Position numbers and translations under genes: made by a program
The notes under the pieces: generated by a model
Databases searched by the model: none
What the model saw: the letters and a program-made list of their open reading frames with translations, nothing else
Told to the model about the DNA's origin: nothing
Shown: positions 1 to 12,854 of the stretch, one piece after another
Layout of the letters: the number at the start of each line of letters is the position of its first letter
Position numbering within the stretch: position 1 is the stretch's first letter
Assembly (NCBI GenBank): GCA_023653785.1
Contig: JAMKCH010010216.1
Span: forward strand, 1 to 64,000
From: Ophioderma brevispina
Lineage: Eukaryota > Echinodermata > Ophiuroidea > Amphilepidida > Ophiodermatidae
Length of the DNA: 64,000 nucleotides
Direction of reading: 5' to 3'

Positions 1-836
1 ACCAATACTTTACCAAAAGACTGGACATACTACAAGACAGAATAGTGATATTCTTGCTCTATGGTTATAAGCTCGGCTGCTCAGGGACAAGACAAAATGG
101 ATATGCCCAAAACTATTGGAATAAAATGGAATTTGAGAAAATACCATATACACTGATGAGCCAAAGCGGGTAGACCCTTTCATATAGAAGCCATTGATGA
201 AAAGAGCGTATTTACCATTTCATCGCAGCGCTTACTGACACAATTATATAGCGAATGACGGAATTAATTGTAATACTCATGCATGCTATGGGACTTCTAT
301 ATGAAAATCATCTACCAATGCAAACCACATGTAGCTACTCTGACAGTGCAGATAGCTGTATGTTGCACCTCCTATCTTCTAGCAACAAAAAAAAACATGA
401 ATCCTGGGTGCACATCTATGCAGCTCACAACCATGAAGAATCAAAAGGGATTGAAATTGAAACTTAGTCCCACGATATTCAACTACAACTTTTTTCCCAG
501 CCATTGGTAGATAGCCCTGCAGGCCCATGGGCAAATTTCAACAATTCTACAGACTACCATAAAGGTAAGGTTCAGGTGTGTAGTAAAAACATACAATATG
601 ATGAAGACATCATTTGTTTAACCCTTGAAAGCAGGGTATAAAAACACCCTGTGGGAGCACACTAATTCACTGAATTACTACCCAAGTTAAATTATGACTA
701 TATCCTGGTTGTGGTGGTATGCATCCACATTAAAGGTTAAAGTTTGATCGTGTGATCTACTCACCATTACAAAATAATATGGAGATAAAGTGTTAGGAAA
801 ACAATCATCATAGTTAGACGAGTCATTAATCCATTG
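1..836. other. No recognisable feature
   Basis: AT-rich sequence with two short overlapping open frames that show no codon structure, domain or splice context. I see no repeat shared with the rest of the window and no TIR pair. Confidence 0.5.
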
Positions 837-2243
837 TTAAAGGCTTGACTCAGAGATTCCCGATGAGGGCGACTCTTTGTCAAAACCAAATCGTTGTTTT
901 TTGCATGTTACGACGCTTGTCCATATGGGACAGTGTTGGTCAAGCTTTGGACTTGCGTTTGTGACAGAATGGGGAGGATTGGGGAAACTTAAAGGGAAAG
1001 ATATCCTACTTAAAAATACCATTTTCTCGGGGAAAATTTTGTGTTAGAAACTGAATCTGAAATAAAAATGCATAATTATTAACTTGAAAATTTTTCCCTC
1101 GCAGCTGTACAGGCATATTTCTGCCCCCGGACCCCTTAACCGTACACAAATTGAGCAAAAAATCGGTCGCAACAAACATCCACAGTCCTTCAAACGTGGG
1201 ACTGCTAAGAGGCTAAACAAATATAAAAATTGCTTAGAGGGAGCGTGGCTATAGCCAGTTATATTTGTTTAGCCTTAAAAAACTCAAGTTTTGAAAGGAC
1301 TTATTTTTTTTGCGAAGGCCTTTATTTTTTAACGCCCTCCAAAATGTTAGGGGTAGGGGGTAACATTACTACTTTATTTGTGTTCAGTATTCAACTTAGG
1401 CAAGTTAGATCAATATTTAGATATTAAAATACTGAACCAAAAAGACAACAAGAAGCATCACCAAGCTATACCATGAGGATGTTATGGCTTTTTTCAAATC
1501 CACAAAAAAATCAAGAATATAAAAAATTTTTTTCCCAAATCAATTGCCACCCGCTGCTGACTTCTAACCCTGTTACAAAAAAAGGAAATAGATTGATCCC
1601 ATTTATGATTTGAATATTACAAATGTCCCTGTCATAGTGATTAACATAAAGAAATATTATTCACTACTAGGTAGTTTCATGTTCATTACCACTCACAGGA
1701 AATTAGCTAGTCAAAATTTTTTGGCACCCGGAGAAAACGGCCTTTTTGGCTAAAATTGGCCAAAAAAACTAATTTTCCAAAATCAGTGAAATATTGGGGT
1801 TTTTGTTTTAAGTGCCAAAAAATAAAATATATGATTATTTTTACCCTTTAGCAAACATTTAAGTAGTTATCAAGAATTTTGACTGTTTTCACCCCTAAAT
1901 ATTTTTTCACCCGCCCCAGTGTCACGCTTAAATGTAAGTACAAGCTGAACGCTGTCATATACTAATCACTTGTGAAATAACTAAGCTCAAATCGAAGGTC
2001 CTTCAATAGAAAATCACCACTTTGTTTTAAAATTCTGGATCCGGAAATTTGTTATACATGGTATCCTATGGCACACTGTTATACTGTGCATTAATGTTTT
2101 CTGCATGAAAAAAAAAAAGAATGATTTATCTCTAATTTTGGAATAATTAAGCTATTTTAGAAAACTACTTTAGGTAGAGATGACTATTTAATGACTACAC
2201 CAAAAATTAATTTAGAAATCTCTGAGTTCAGACCTAGGGTAAA
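837..2243 (+). mobile_element. TTAA-type MITE, copy 1, split by an insertion
   Basis: The left end reads TTAAAGGCTTGACTCAGAGA and the right end carries an inverted, degraded form (AAATCTCTGAGTTCAGACC near 2215). The interior matches three other family members in the window (24631-24996 in reverse, 43640-44004, 49058-49587): shared blocks include GAGGGCGACTC, TTTTTTGCAT, ACTAATCAC, CATATAGAAAATCAC-like and GTATCCTATGGCAC. It has no coding capacity and is a non-autonomous DNA element. About 1.03 kb of unrelated sequence (927-1955) separates its left and right parts. Family assignment (piggyBac-like because of TTAA) is an inference. Confidence 0.65.
927..1955. mobile_element. Unclassified insertion nested in MITE copy 1
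   Basis: The segment is absent from the three paralogous MITE copies, which run straight from TTGTCC to TAATCAC. It is flanked by CATAT at 922-926 and again at 1956-1960, consistent with a 5-bp target duplication. Its ends show a weak inverted match, ACAGTGTT against AACGCTGT. The interior is AT-rich with no ORF of note, except a 65-residue frame at 1230-1427 that looks random. No transposase remnant was recognised. Confidence 0.5.
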
Positions 2244-2334
2244 CTATTTACCATTGTCTTTTTAAAATGATAACATGGTTCATTTATTGTATCATTATAC
2301 CTTACCGTAGGGACTAAATTGCCACAGACAAACA

Positions 2335-2530
2335 ACAAAACTATCAAACTAGTATTGCAATTTCTCGGCTTGCTTTTGCGCTTCGCATATTCAAAGCAAT
2401 ATAGCGTGAGCAGCTCCATAAAATAATTAAACATTTTAGTGACACATAGGGCTACACACATGCTTACATCACACGCACAAACAGATTGCAGTGCAGTGGT
2501 ACTTGTTGGCGGCCCACAACAAAAACAATG
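2335..2530 (+). repeat. Short relative of the 26-kb dispersed repeat
   Basis: Blocks ATTTCTCGG/GGCTT, CGCATATTCAAAGCAATAT, CACACGCACAAACAGATTGC and GGCGGCCCACAA occur here in the same order as at 26090-26545, but the TGACCTTTGACC-bearing centre is missing. It is therefore an internally deleted copy of that family. Confidence 0.5.
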
Positions 2531-5254
2531 TACATTGAGGGGGGCAGCAGCTTACAGGGGGACACTTTCCCATTTTGAATAAAGGGGTGCCTTCAATTTT
2601 GATTTAAAATGCTGAGCTAGTTTTGGGTTGAATTCTGTCCATTAAGGACAAAAATACAAAACTGCCCCCCCCAAAAAAATTTTTTTCAAAAGTAGATCGA
2701 ACTATATGCACATAGATTAGAAGACACACACGATTACTTTAGCCCTCAGCAGTTCAGATGATATAAAAATCTTAATTTTGCCCAAGATTCAGTTCCCAAC
2801 GTTCCAAACAGTTGGTAAAGAAATCAGTTCTGAAGCCCATACTTTCGCAAGTTCCCAAGACCCCAAGTTTGACACTTCGCACCGCACACCCCTACCCAAA
2901 CCAAAGTTGAGGACCCCCAGTTCAGACTGGTCCAAGCCCTTCTTATTTATGTTATTATTGCCTAAGACTCACTAGTGGTGTGTAAGTGTAACTATTAATT
3001 AAAATAAAGATCATTTGACTGAAAATTAAGAAAAAAGGCTGAAAATTACCAACTGTCTTCAATATGAAACTAGGGCCCTTCTAGGTAGCTGCTATTTTTC
3101 CTTGGTGTAACACTATTTTTAATGCTCAATTCAAGTCTCAAACAACCCATTTCAACTATTTTAAGGAATTTTTAGAATTGCTGGAAATGTGTCTGTGCCT
3201 TTAATCAGCGTCATGTTGCAACATCCAAACAAACAAAGCAAACACACCCACAATGGAACTGAGAGCTTTCATGGTTCATTTGCCTGTATCAAATAAACCA
3301 TGATGAGAGTGGTAATTCTGAGTGATAATTATCAGTATCACCTAAAACAATATCACCTAAAACAAAATACACTGAAATAAGCATTTTTAGCATATTTTCC
3401 CAACTTCAACAATCATATCGTAAGACATGCGTAAAAACTAATCCTCACTTTTGCATTTTCGTAATTTTAAAAACATATGTAGCATTGTTAGATTTTTAGT
3501 TTATAGCAATATGTAAAAAACAATGAGTATTTTAACCTAATCCCAAGTCTTTAATTTTTTTCAAAAAAACCGAAAAAAATAAAAAACTTAAAAAAAGCAA
3601 AAAATAAAAAAGTGACAAAAAAAAAAATAGTGTTTGCCCTATTTTTGGAAAAAATTTGAGATCTTTCAGTTGACAGGATATAAAAATATGAGGTTTAAAG
3701 GATGCTTGTTCCGATTTTTTGGTTCTATGGGTTCTCTATTTAATATGAGAGCTAAACACTTGTACACCACTGCCAACAAGTACTGTGTGAAATAAACTGC
3801 GAGGTTTTTTTGATGCTAGACGTGATATTGCACACAGTGCAACGCCCTATTCAATTAATGTGCTATAATATTGATGGTTAACCACTAAACGGTAGTTTGT
3901 TATCTGTATCTTGAGAAAGAAATGGGATTTTTTTGACAGCTGAAAATTCAGGAAAACTTTATGAGAAAATGACGGCCTTCACTGATATCAAAATTGACAC
4001 TACTTCGGTTAAATCAGGGGATCCCAAAAGCGCTCGGAACAAGGTACTTTTTAAGTGATGATTAGCAGACTAAATGGAAAACTTTTTACAGGCACTCAGG
4101 CATATCATAAATACTCCAGATACCACCTGAATAAGATAACAGAAATAAGAAAGATGAAAAAACTATGAAGCAAAAGGCATGTCCGTATCTGTATTTCACT
4201 GCTTTTTCCTGCCAGTTTCCCCCACCAAAAAAAAGTGTAAAAGTCTTAGTTATATCCCTTATGTGTTGTGATTTGGTTAAGTTGATAACAGGAAATGTAT
4301 CTGTTACATACATTTTCCAAACCAGATGCTTTAGTTTACGTGGAGCATTGAGCATTATGTTTGTATCACACTGTTCCATAGGTTACATTAAGTGTTGTAT
4401 TTTGCCCCATTTAGAGAGAAAATTCTAAATTCACGAACTCATCCAGGAGTGATAGTAAACTCTGCAAGGACAGGCACACATGCAATCGGGGGGGGGGGTG
4501 GGGGTTGGGGTACATCAAAGCAATCGAGTCAATGGGCGAAAGTCCGGGGTCACTCTGGTGGCCTGCTTAAGCAACGTAATATAAATGCAACTGAATGCCA
4601 TGGAAATACCCAATTTACATTAATTGGTCCAAATTTAGAATTTTGCAGTTGGTTTCAATCCCTCAAAAATAGTATTTGAGCCAGGAAGAGGGCAACTTCC
4701 CAATTTGAAAGCCCACTGTAAGCAAATACATTATGCCAACGGTTAGATTATATCCAAAGTTGGGGGGGGGGCAAAGGCCATACATCTAGATGTCCCACCC
4801 CCCCCCACACAACATACAACTTCATCCCCATCTAAATTGAGATTTCAGAAGAAAGCCTGATAAAATTAGGCCCAAGAAAATGTTTCCTTAGAGTATGAAC
4901 GAGTGCCCTCAAGATGCAGTAATCCACTCAATGGGAGGGGTGGGAATGTGTAGTTTATTTATTTAATCTTTCTTTACCCAGGGAACTTCTTCAGTATCTA
5001 GTACTGTCGCCAAGAAGGCCTGCACAAAACATGTGACAATAACATGTAGGGCATTTAAAAATAATAAAAACAAATTAGCATATTATTTAAAACTATGTAT
5101 AAACAGACCAGCATAGATGTGTAGGTTATTATAACTCTCACAACCCACTCGTATGCTTACACCCACGCTTTGTGCAAATGTAATGAGCAATGCGTGCATG
5201 CACAACACACAACACACTGACACACCACACACAATAAATTAAATATCATGGAGG
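2531..5254. other. No gene recognised
   Basis: Mostly AT-rich DNA with A-runs around 3550-3640 and two short G/C homopolymers near 4488-4505 and 4759-4806. The small open frames at 4086-4679 overlap on both strands and have neither a domain nor splice context. A CA-rich patch lies near 5190-5235. Confidence 0.5.
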
Positions 5255-5389
5255 TCAAAAGGCGCATATGGGCCATAAGAGGACATTCTGTACATACCAT
5301 AAGAGTTTTGGACGGTGGTTCTCTTTAACAGTATTTACTAGGCGATCCTCGGATTTGGTAATCACCTGTGTTTTTGCAATCACCTGGCT

Positions 5390-5720
5390 TGGATGACCTT
5401 CGGGTGTTGCGGTTCCTTTGAATTGAAAGACCCCTGATGACATATGCCATTGACCTTTAAAATTTTCATCATCAACAAATCGGACTCCGCCCACCAAGTT
5501 TCGCCCGAATACACCAAAGTTTACCCCATTGGAGCTACTTTGTCTTTGAATGACCCCTGATGACCTTGATTCCACTAACCAATACAGACTCGGTCTTCGT
5601 AAGGTCAAGGGGCACCCACCCACCAAGTTGCAGGAAGGTGCAATCCTCGGTCTCAGAGAACATATGACAGTCAGACAGCAGACCACAGTGACAGACGACA
5701 GACCACCGGTATAAATATAT
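5390..5720. repeat. Degenerate TGACC-rich tandem repeat
   Basis: Two imperfect units of roughly 125 bp can be aligned: GACCCCTGATGAC occurs near 5428 and 5550, and CACCAAGTT near 5491 and 5621, each followed by a similar tail. The minus strand over 5255-5776 is open for 173 codons, the longest frame in the window, but it runs across these repeat units and shows no domain. I regard it as a by-product of the repeat. Confidence 0.5.
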
Positions 5721-5998
5721 AGATGTGCAAAAGGTTGTGAAAGTGGGGCAAAGTCATTTAGGTAATTAGAGGTCAAACTGTACTACCTATAGAGTCCTAC
5801 AAGTTCCTTTGAGCATGTTTGTGGTGGTCACTGTAATTTCTTTGCAGAAGAAATTGTAATACTATATTGGAGACCGCGCTGCGCATGGGGTCTTCGGCTA
5901 GATGAGATACCCGTTAGATGGAGTATACTGGAATGTTTTTCAGAACAGAAACCAAGGTACTGTATTCGACCGAATTAGCACCCGGGGTGCTTCATATC

Positions 5999-6725
5999 CA
6001 GACATCAAAGCCAATGGGTATGAAAACACAGCAGTTTACTCAATAATGACCCCCTACATGACTTCTGACCCCAAAGATCCCTCGAAAAGTGGCCACAAAA
6101 GTGGTACGGCAAAACTCTACCACCATATCAAAACTTCATACCATAAGTAAAAGCACGGCCCAAGTTACCCGATTAAAAAAACCCCGGATGGGACCTTTGA
6201 CCCCAAAATGACCCCTTCGAAAACATGACCACAAAACTCGTAGGCGACGAAAAACACCAAACATACCAAAACTCATATCATACGTCAAAGCACAGGGGGG
6301 CCCACGGGGGTTACCCGATTAAACAACCCCTGGATGATCTTTGACCCAAAATGGACCCCTCGAAAACCATGACCACAAAACTGTATGGCGAAACTCTACC
6401 ACCATACCAAAAATCATAATCCATGTCAAAGCCCGGCCACGTTACCCGATACGACCCCTGGATGACCCCTTTGACCCAAAAAGAACCCTCGAAAACATGA
6501 CCACCAAAACGCGTACCGGTGAAACTTCCCCACCATACAAAAACTCATATCCATACGTCAAAGCACAGCTCACCGTACCCGATACAACCCCTGGGATGAT
6601 CTTTGACCACAAAATGACCCATCGAAAAACATGGACCACAAAATAGCGAAACTCTACCACCATACCAAAACTCATATCATATGTAAAAGCCTGTTAAGTT
6701 ACCCAAAAAGACCCCTGGATTGACC
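5999..6725 (+). repeat. Tandem repeat of about 137 bp (TGACCCC family)
   Basis: Units start near 6061, 6200, 6340, 6470, 6604 and 6715, each containing CCTTTGACC, AAAATGACCC, CTACCACCATACCAAAACTC, CGTCAAAGCAC and AGTTACCCGA in that order. Units differ largely by one-base gains and losses. The same unit returns at 7680-7950. Open frames crossing it (for example 6341-6646) have no protein meaning. Confidence 0.75.
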
Positions 6726-6894
6726 TTTGGCGAGCTGCCAACATTGAGATTTGGAATAGGGAGATTTTATCTTGGAATCGGAGAAGATTTGATTAGAATC
6801 AGAGAGATTTTAAAAAATAGCGAGCATTTCAGTGTAATAACTCCTCCTCAGAGGATTAAGCCAATGGGTATGTCTTAAAGATCAATTGAAAGCT

Positions 6895-7340
6895 TCCACA
6901 TTTAAGGAAACCTGTCAGTAGGAAACTTAGTCCATTTGAAGTTTTTTTTAAAGAAATGCATAAAAGAGGTTGAAGTAAAAGTCAACTTTAAAGGTTAGTA
7001 ACTTGAAAACGAAGCCCCACATGTTATGAACTGCATCATGAGTTAGAGCTCTTTAAAAAAAGCTGTCCCGAAAAAAATTGGACAGGGCCCCGCCGGATAT
7101 CGCTCTCATTAAGGAACTGTCAGTAGGAACTAAGTAATATGGAGATTTTAAAAAAAAATCTTGAAATGAAAAGTCGAAGTAAAGTCAACTTAAAGCTCCT
7201 TACTTGAAAACGGAGCCATCTACAAACATTGAACTGCACCATGAGATAGAGCTCTTAAAAATAAAGCTTTCCCGAAAAAAAATTGACAGGGCTCCGCCAG
7301 TCTGACAGACCCCGGTTAGGGACTGTCAGTGGGAACAAGT
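6895..7340 (+). repeat. Tandem repeat of about 207 bp
   Basis: GGAAACCTGTCAGTAGGAAAC at about 6908 recurs as GGAACTGTCAGTAGGAAC near 7112 and GGGACTGTCAGTGGGAAC near 7318. Between these, each unit has GAAGTAAAAGTCAACTT, ACTTGAAAACGAAGCC, TGAACTGCA and GACAGGGC-CCGCC. It is two full units and a partial third, wedged between the two blocks of the 137-bp family, so the whole 6.0-8.2 kb interval is a composite of arrays. Confidence 0.65.
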
Positions 7341-7679
7341 CCAAAACCAGGCACTAAAATAAATTAAACCTAACACTTTTGCACTAATAGCAATGGATGG
7401 CGCAATCTTCAAAAAGGCAAACTGAAAAACAAACAGGTTCATAATCTTGTAGGCCTATCCCTGTGCACCACTGGAGTTAATTTGTTAACACTTTAAGACA
7501 CAGCATAGCCTTATAGCAGTTAAAGGTTAAAATATTAAAAAATATGCTGTGCTGGTCATCCGAAAGTCGGGAGAAAAACTATGTCAGAAACAAAAGATAT
7601 ATTTCTTTTTGCCTTAGAAGTGTTATTATTTTCTCTACTTGTTGACGTTTAATTTTATCTCAACACCCCATCATTTTCC

Positions 7680-7960
7680 ATTGACCCTGAATGACCTTTG
7701 ACCCCAAAATAAGGACCCCTCGAAAATGTGGACCATAAAACTGTACCGCGAACGAAACTCTACCCCCACCATACCACAAAACTCATATCCATAAGTTCAA
7801 AGCACGGCCAAGTTACCCGACAAAACGACCCCCTGGATGACCTTTGCCCCAAAATGACCCCTCCAAATCTCTACCACAAACCGTACGTTGGTGCTCTACC
7901 ACCACACCAAAATTCATATCCGTAAGTTAAAGGATGGCGAAACACATAGCCGGACACACC
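7680..7960 (+). repeat. Second block of the 137-bp TGACCCC repeat
   Basis: Two further units with TGACCTTTGACCCCAAAAT, CTCGAAAATG, CTACC-CCACCATACC, AAGCACGGCCAAGTTACCCG. The first contains an exact DR1-type sequence TGACCTTTGACC at 7692-7703. Confidence 0.65.
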
Positions 7961-7999
7961 CAACAAAGCCCACAAAGTTGATTTTTTAGTAATATAGAT

Positions 8000-8200
8000 T
8001 TTGACCAAATGGGTCAAAGGTCACATAGGGCCAGTAGAGAGGTCAACAAAGGGCCCAATGGGTAATCATAGGTAATTGCGCATACCAGCTGGACCGTGGT
8101 TCCTTTGGTTGTCATAGCATTAGTTTCAGAAGTGTTTATAGGTAGCTAGATTGACAAAATGGGTCAAAAGCCATATAGGGTCATTAGAGGGGCCACTTCT
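8000..8200 (+). repeat. Two-unit GGTCAAAGGTCA-type repeat
   Basis: GACCAAATGGGTCAAAGGTC at about 8003 and GACAAAATGGGTCAAAAGCC near 8152 head two units of about 150 bp; both continue CATA-TAGGG and a GGTCA/GGCCA block. It closes the composite repeat region that starts near 5.4 kb. Confidence 0.5.
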
Positions 8201-11200
8201 AATATAATCAAGATGCGACTGGGTCAGTGAGTCTTTTGATTCCCTTCTCTTCCACGCCTGTACTCTGTCTCGTGAATCCGGCCGTACAGTGAGTCGATAC
8301 GTTACTAAAATTTTTGTACAAATAAACAGTTACATTCACACTACAGGTTACCACGGCATGCGTTACAATGATCTGTAATGAAGCAAGCTTGATTGATAAC
8401 AACGATATGATCTCTTTACCACAGCAATACATTGACGCGTGGTTGCCCACGTAATAGGAGTATTAGAGGGGGTCATGAAATACTGGTAGCAAAGCAAATT
8501 GTCGGGTTTTTTACGGGTTTTTTTTTAAAATCTCTATTAATTTTCGTTTGTTTCAGGCACTTGACGGGCAATATACTCTATCAAAAATAGAGGATTATTA
8601 TGACAAATTCGCTGACTCTTGTTGAACAATTTTTAGGATATCCTAGTCAAAAGTAATTAATTTCTGGCAGATGTGTTCCCAAAGATTTGCACTTAGTATT
8701 GATATGCTTTACCACCCTTATTTCAACATTTTGCAATTTTAAACGAAGCTGGGATATTAAAAAGGATACAAATGTCGCCACATGTTAGGCCAATCATGTA
8801 GTGGAGCCCGTCGACCCAAATATCTAAAAACCGTCAAAAGTAAGGCAGCAAGCGTGGTTTGTCACCCAACTCGCAATAGAATATAGATCCCAGTGTAAGG
8901 TGTTTCGGTTTATAAAAAATATTGACGTATGCCACGCTGTCGCAAGTGAATACCCCGCTTGTGTTATCATATTTATAGATCGGAATAAATATTTATATCT
9001 AGAAAACCTAAGATATTAAAGTGCCTTCAAATTTTCAAGGACCACTTATAAATTCCAGCACTGGTTTTCCAAACAGTTCAAGGTGCCTTAAACCGGTCAC
9101 AGTATTAGTGTTACATCGATTAGAGGAACAGCCACGATGGGCATTGTCGCAGCAACAGCAATGGTCCATTGTATCGAAAACAGCCAACAAGAAACTAATA
9201 ATGACAACAAGATAAGGTTTTCTCAGCGTACACAAAAATGTTTCTCAAAGACCTCCAAAAAATATAATCAATATAATAAACTTAAAATTCTAAACTGTGC
9301 GTCGAACCAAAACCAACAAACCCAACTTTCACCCATCTTATACCATAAACACTATGCATAGTCAGAATAAATGCCATAATGGGAAAAAAGCTTGCCTTCT
9401 GCAAAGGACAATACCACGATACCCCCCAAATTGCTAAGGTACAGACTTAATATTTTTGGAAAGTTTTGCTCACTAAGTAGGCAAATGATACTTTGTTGAA
9501 AAATTCTTGAGACTCGGTTGCAAAATACCCGAGTTATTAACATAACTCAAGCCTGATCTCAAGTAAAACACTTCTTTTGTGTCATCTGTATATTAGTCGG
9601 ACGACCTTCATCCAGGAAATGTGTGTTACACTAAATTACTCAAATCAATGAAACTCGCATTTGTTTGACTAAGTCCCTGGGAAGGCCCTTGTAGATATGG
9701 TAAAATGATCACCATTCATTTTCGCCCGAAGAACCCCACTAGACCGGTTAATAGGTGCAACACATAAACCAATAGCATTCAGTAAGAAAGACAACAATCA
9801 CGGCATCAGATGATGTCCAAAACTTGACAAAAAGATACACAAAGTACCCAAACTGACTTCCCGTCACTAAAATTCCAAAAAAAATAAAAACCTACGGCGA
9901 AAGGCCCCTTAGCTCCAGAACAATTGTGCCGAATTTTATGCGAAAAAGGACCATTAAAACGGCCGCTGTTTCGCAAATAAGAGCCGACATTAAAACACGC
10001 CGCTCTCTCGATGGCAATAATCCACAATTCATGGAATTGATGGTTAATGAAACGAGCGGTCACCCCCGGTGTTGATTCGTGCTGCAACCTGTGGTTTGGT
10101 GGGTTGTGATCCGGTGCTATTTGCAGCTCCGGTTGGGAGGACCCTGAAGGCGGGGAAAAATGGCTAATGGTAACTGATGCAATGGACCTTTAAAGGAATA
10201 TGGTCTGAGTCTGAATATTTGGGAAAATTTGGTAGGATGGTAAAGCTTAGTAACGTAGATTACATAAAATCAAAATAAGTTGGAAAGGTCCACTTTTGTT
10301 GAGTATTGGCACTTTTAATTTTCCGCCCAATAGCTTACTCAAAAACGATCCACATCGCAGGAAATGGTGGACGTCAAACGTCAAAGTGATGACCATTCAT
10401 ATCGCAGTCTGTTGCCAATTTCCTATTCGAGTGAAATGTCGCGTGATGTGTTATATCATAATAATTTAAAACACAAACAAAATGAAACAAAATATGTCAT
10501 TCTGTACTATTTTCAAATTTATTATTCTTGCATTCATCATCAATATGACAGTGTCAGCAATGACAAAAAATAAACAACGAGTCAACAATGTTTCTTTCCT
10601 TTAATTGAGAACTTGGTTGAAATATTAATAGAAAACAAATTTGCATCCCTTCTCCAGCTGTCGCCAAAATCCTAAAATATTTCGTTAACACCACTATAGT
10701 AGATTCAACCCATCGTTCACCTCTAGTACTTCTTCGAAGGTACAGGGCATTGAATGAGGGGCAGTGCAGTGGGTGGAAATGTAAAATTCCACGTTAAACC
10801 TATAGAAACAGTGTCTGAAAGCAGAGAAAAATCAATCCTATGCTTTATAATGAATGAGCATGCAAATCACACGTAAGCGCATTGAGCTACATCTATCTCT
10901 CAAAAGATTAGGACTAATCGTATTGTGCTCAGTGGTATTCAAGTAATGTCACTGACGTTTGATCGAACACAAAAGTCTTTGCACTCTCTTTCTTCAAAAA
11001 TGTCAACATGAAAAGCCAGATTATCTTAGTTTGTTCTTGAAACAGGTGATGAATCGGCCCAAATATTTTCGTTTTTGTATCCCTCTCCAAGGATATCGAC
11101 GCGTCCAACTTTATTCTGGTGACACGATGAGTTTGAATCTACTATAGCTAATGCTTATAACACATTCGGTAGACTCATAACTCCCAAAATTAGTGTTGGC

Positions 11201-11710
11201 ATAGTGTAATTTTCATGCATACACAAAAATCTCATTTTCACAAGTCTTGGTCATCACTTTGACGTCACGCGGAGATCAAAATTGGGGCTTTTGATCAATG
11301 AAGGCATGGCAAAAAACGCCCATTTTTTCATGTCTAAAAAGCAAAAATTAAAAATGCTTCTATTTGTTAAGGTTACATCAAAGTGTATTATTTTTTTCAG
11401 GAATTGTGATGTATGTACATATATTTTATGAAGTAAGTCAAACTGAGCTGGGACCAAAATCTGACATATTTTAAAAAATAAAGAACGGTCTTTAATTTGG
11501 TAATGATGGAATGGTCTGGTATTGTATTAGCTGTTGGAGCCTATTGTGTTTTTCGTAATTATAGACTTTTGAGTTTGCGCACCTTGTTTTCACCGAGATA
11601 CGGGGCTTCCCTGGGCTTTAATTGTTTTCACCGCGGTGAAGCCCCCTCATCAACCGCTCCCGGCCATTTACGACCTTCATGCTAATTGTATTTTCGTATT
11701 CTACTTTAAA
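8201..11710. other. No gene recognised
   Basis: Contains several short frames on both strands with no recognisable domain. A somewhat more CpG-rich stretch at about 9880-10140, open on the minus strand for 93 codons (9806-10087), is the only part that stands out. It has no splice signals that I can defend and no similarity that I recognise. Confidence 0.4.
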
Positions 11711-11717
11711 TATTGTT

Positions 11718-12150
11718 TACATGGGGCCACAAAGGTCGCATAGGGTCACAAAGATACATCGAGTCACAAAGGTCACATGGGGTCACCAAGGTTCCATGGG
11801 GTTACCAGGTCACATGGTCACTGAGGATCATGGGGTCACTGAGGTCGCATGGGTCACAAGGTCACTGGGGTACAAGGTCACATGGGGTCAAAGGTCACAT
11901 GGGGTCACCAAGGTCCACAAGGTAACCAAGGTCACAACAACCGCCCCACCCCCCCTTCTACCACGACCCCACATGCCCCCCCCCTCCAACACACCCACCC
12001 CCTCCAGTTGCCATTCCATCCTGACCCTACCCCGGCATACCGATTTGTGAAGGGGCTAAATGTGATGCGGTCAGCAAGGTCATGTGATGTTACTAAGGTC
12101 GCATGGTGTCACAAAGGTCACACAAAGTCACCAAGGTCACACGATGTCAC
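11718..12150 (+). repeat. GGTCACATGG minisatellite
   Basis: Roughly 17-18-bp degenerate units of the form GGTCACATGGGGTCACCAA run from 11718 to about 11940. They resume at 12085-12150 after a C-rich spacer. One exact GGTCAAAGGTCA (DR1 form) lies at 11886-11897. Overlapping frames of 60-141 codons in all three phases arise because the repeat lacks stops, and the C-rich flank (11940-12260) prolongs them. They are not genes. Confidence 0.75.
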
Positions 12151-12854
12151 CCTGCCCCTCGCCGATTGCACCCCACCCTTCCTCGACGCACCCCACCCTT
12201 CCGACGCCCCCCCCGACCCACCCCAAGAGAACATCCGACCCACCCTACCCGATGCACCCCACCTCAACACTTAACCTACCTGCCCTCCCACCACACCCGA
12301 CACGTCCCCTCCATAGATTCACACACAAGATGTAAGGTATAGTAGGTTTTTTTTAGCCAAAGGAACTTGCAGATCCGATGGGCTTACTGTATTGTGCGAA
12401 ACGAAATGGAACAAAACAGAAACTCCATTGGATTTAACCGCTTTAATTCCTTATGCACGTTAGCATGTAAGCATAACGATGTAACATTTTAGCGATACAA
12501 GCAATGCTGCATTATTTAATTAGCTCATGCATACTAAGGCCGGCATGTATTCAGGAAACTTTCAAAAGGCAAAGAAGATGCGCACAATAATGGGTGTTAG
12601 TGTAGTGAAGGAATTTTGTAGCGATGTACCGTTTGAAAAAGATAGTGATTAATGCTGATTTTGCACGATCAATTAGTCATTTGCCAATGGTAATTTGCTC
12701 GAATATGGCAACATCTAATAGGTCAAGAACCCTTAACCCGTTCCACCACAGTTACCATCATTATACACCTTACGAACTCCAGATAACTTGCATACAAGCC
12801 TTTTGTGGGGAAAGGGTTGTCATTTTGACCGGCCAAAAATAAGATAATAATATT

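Noticed and set aside
5255..5776. The longest open frame, 173 codons on the minus strand
   Set aside because: It overlies a degenerate TGACC-rich tandem repeat, has no domain, and its sequence includes translated repeat units; lack of stops is explained by composition.
11679..12342. Overlapping plus-strand frames of 79-141 codons
   Set aside because: They cross the GGTCACATGG minisatellite and a C-rich stretch in all three phases; no codon signature.
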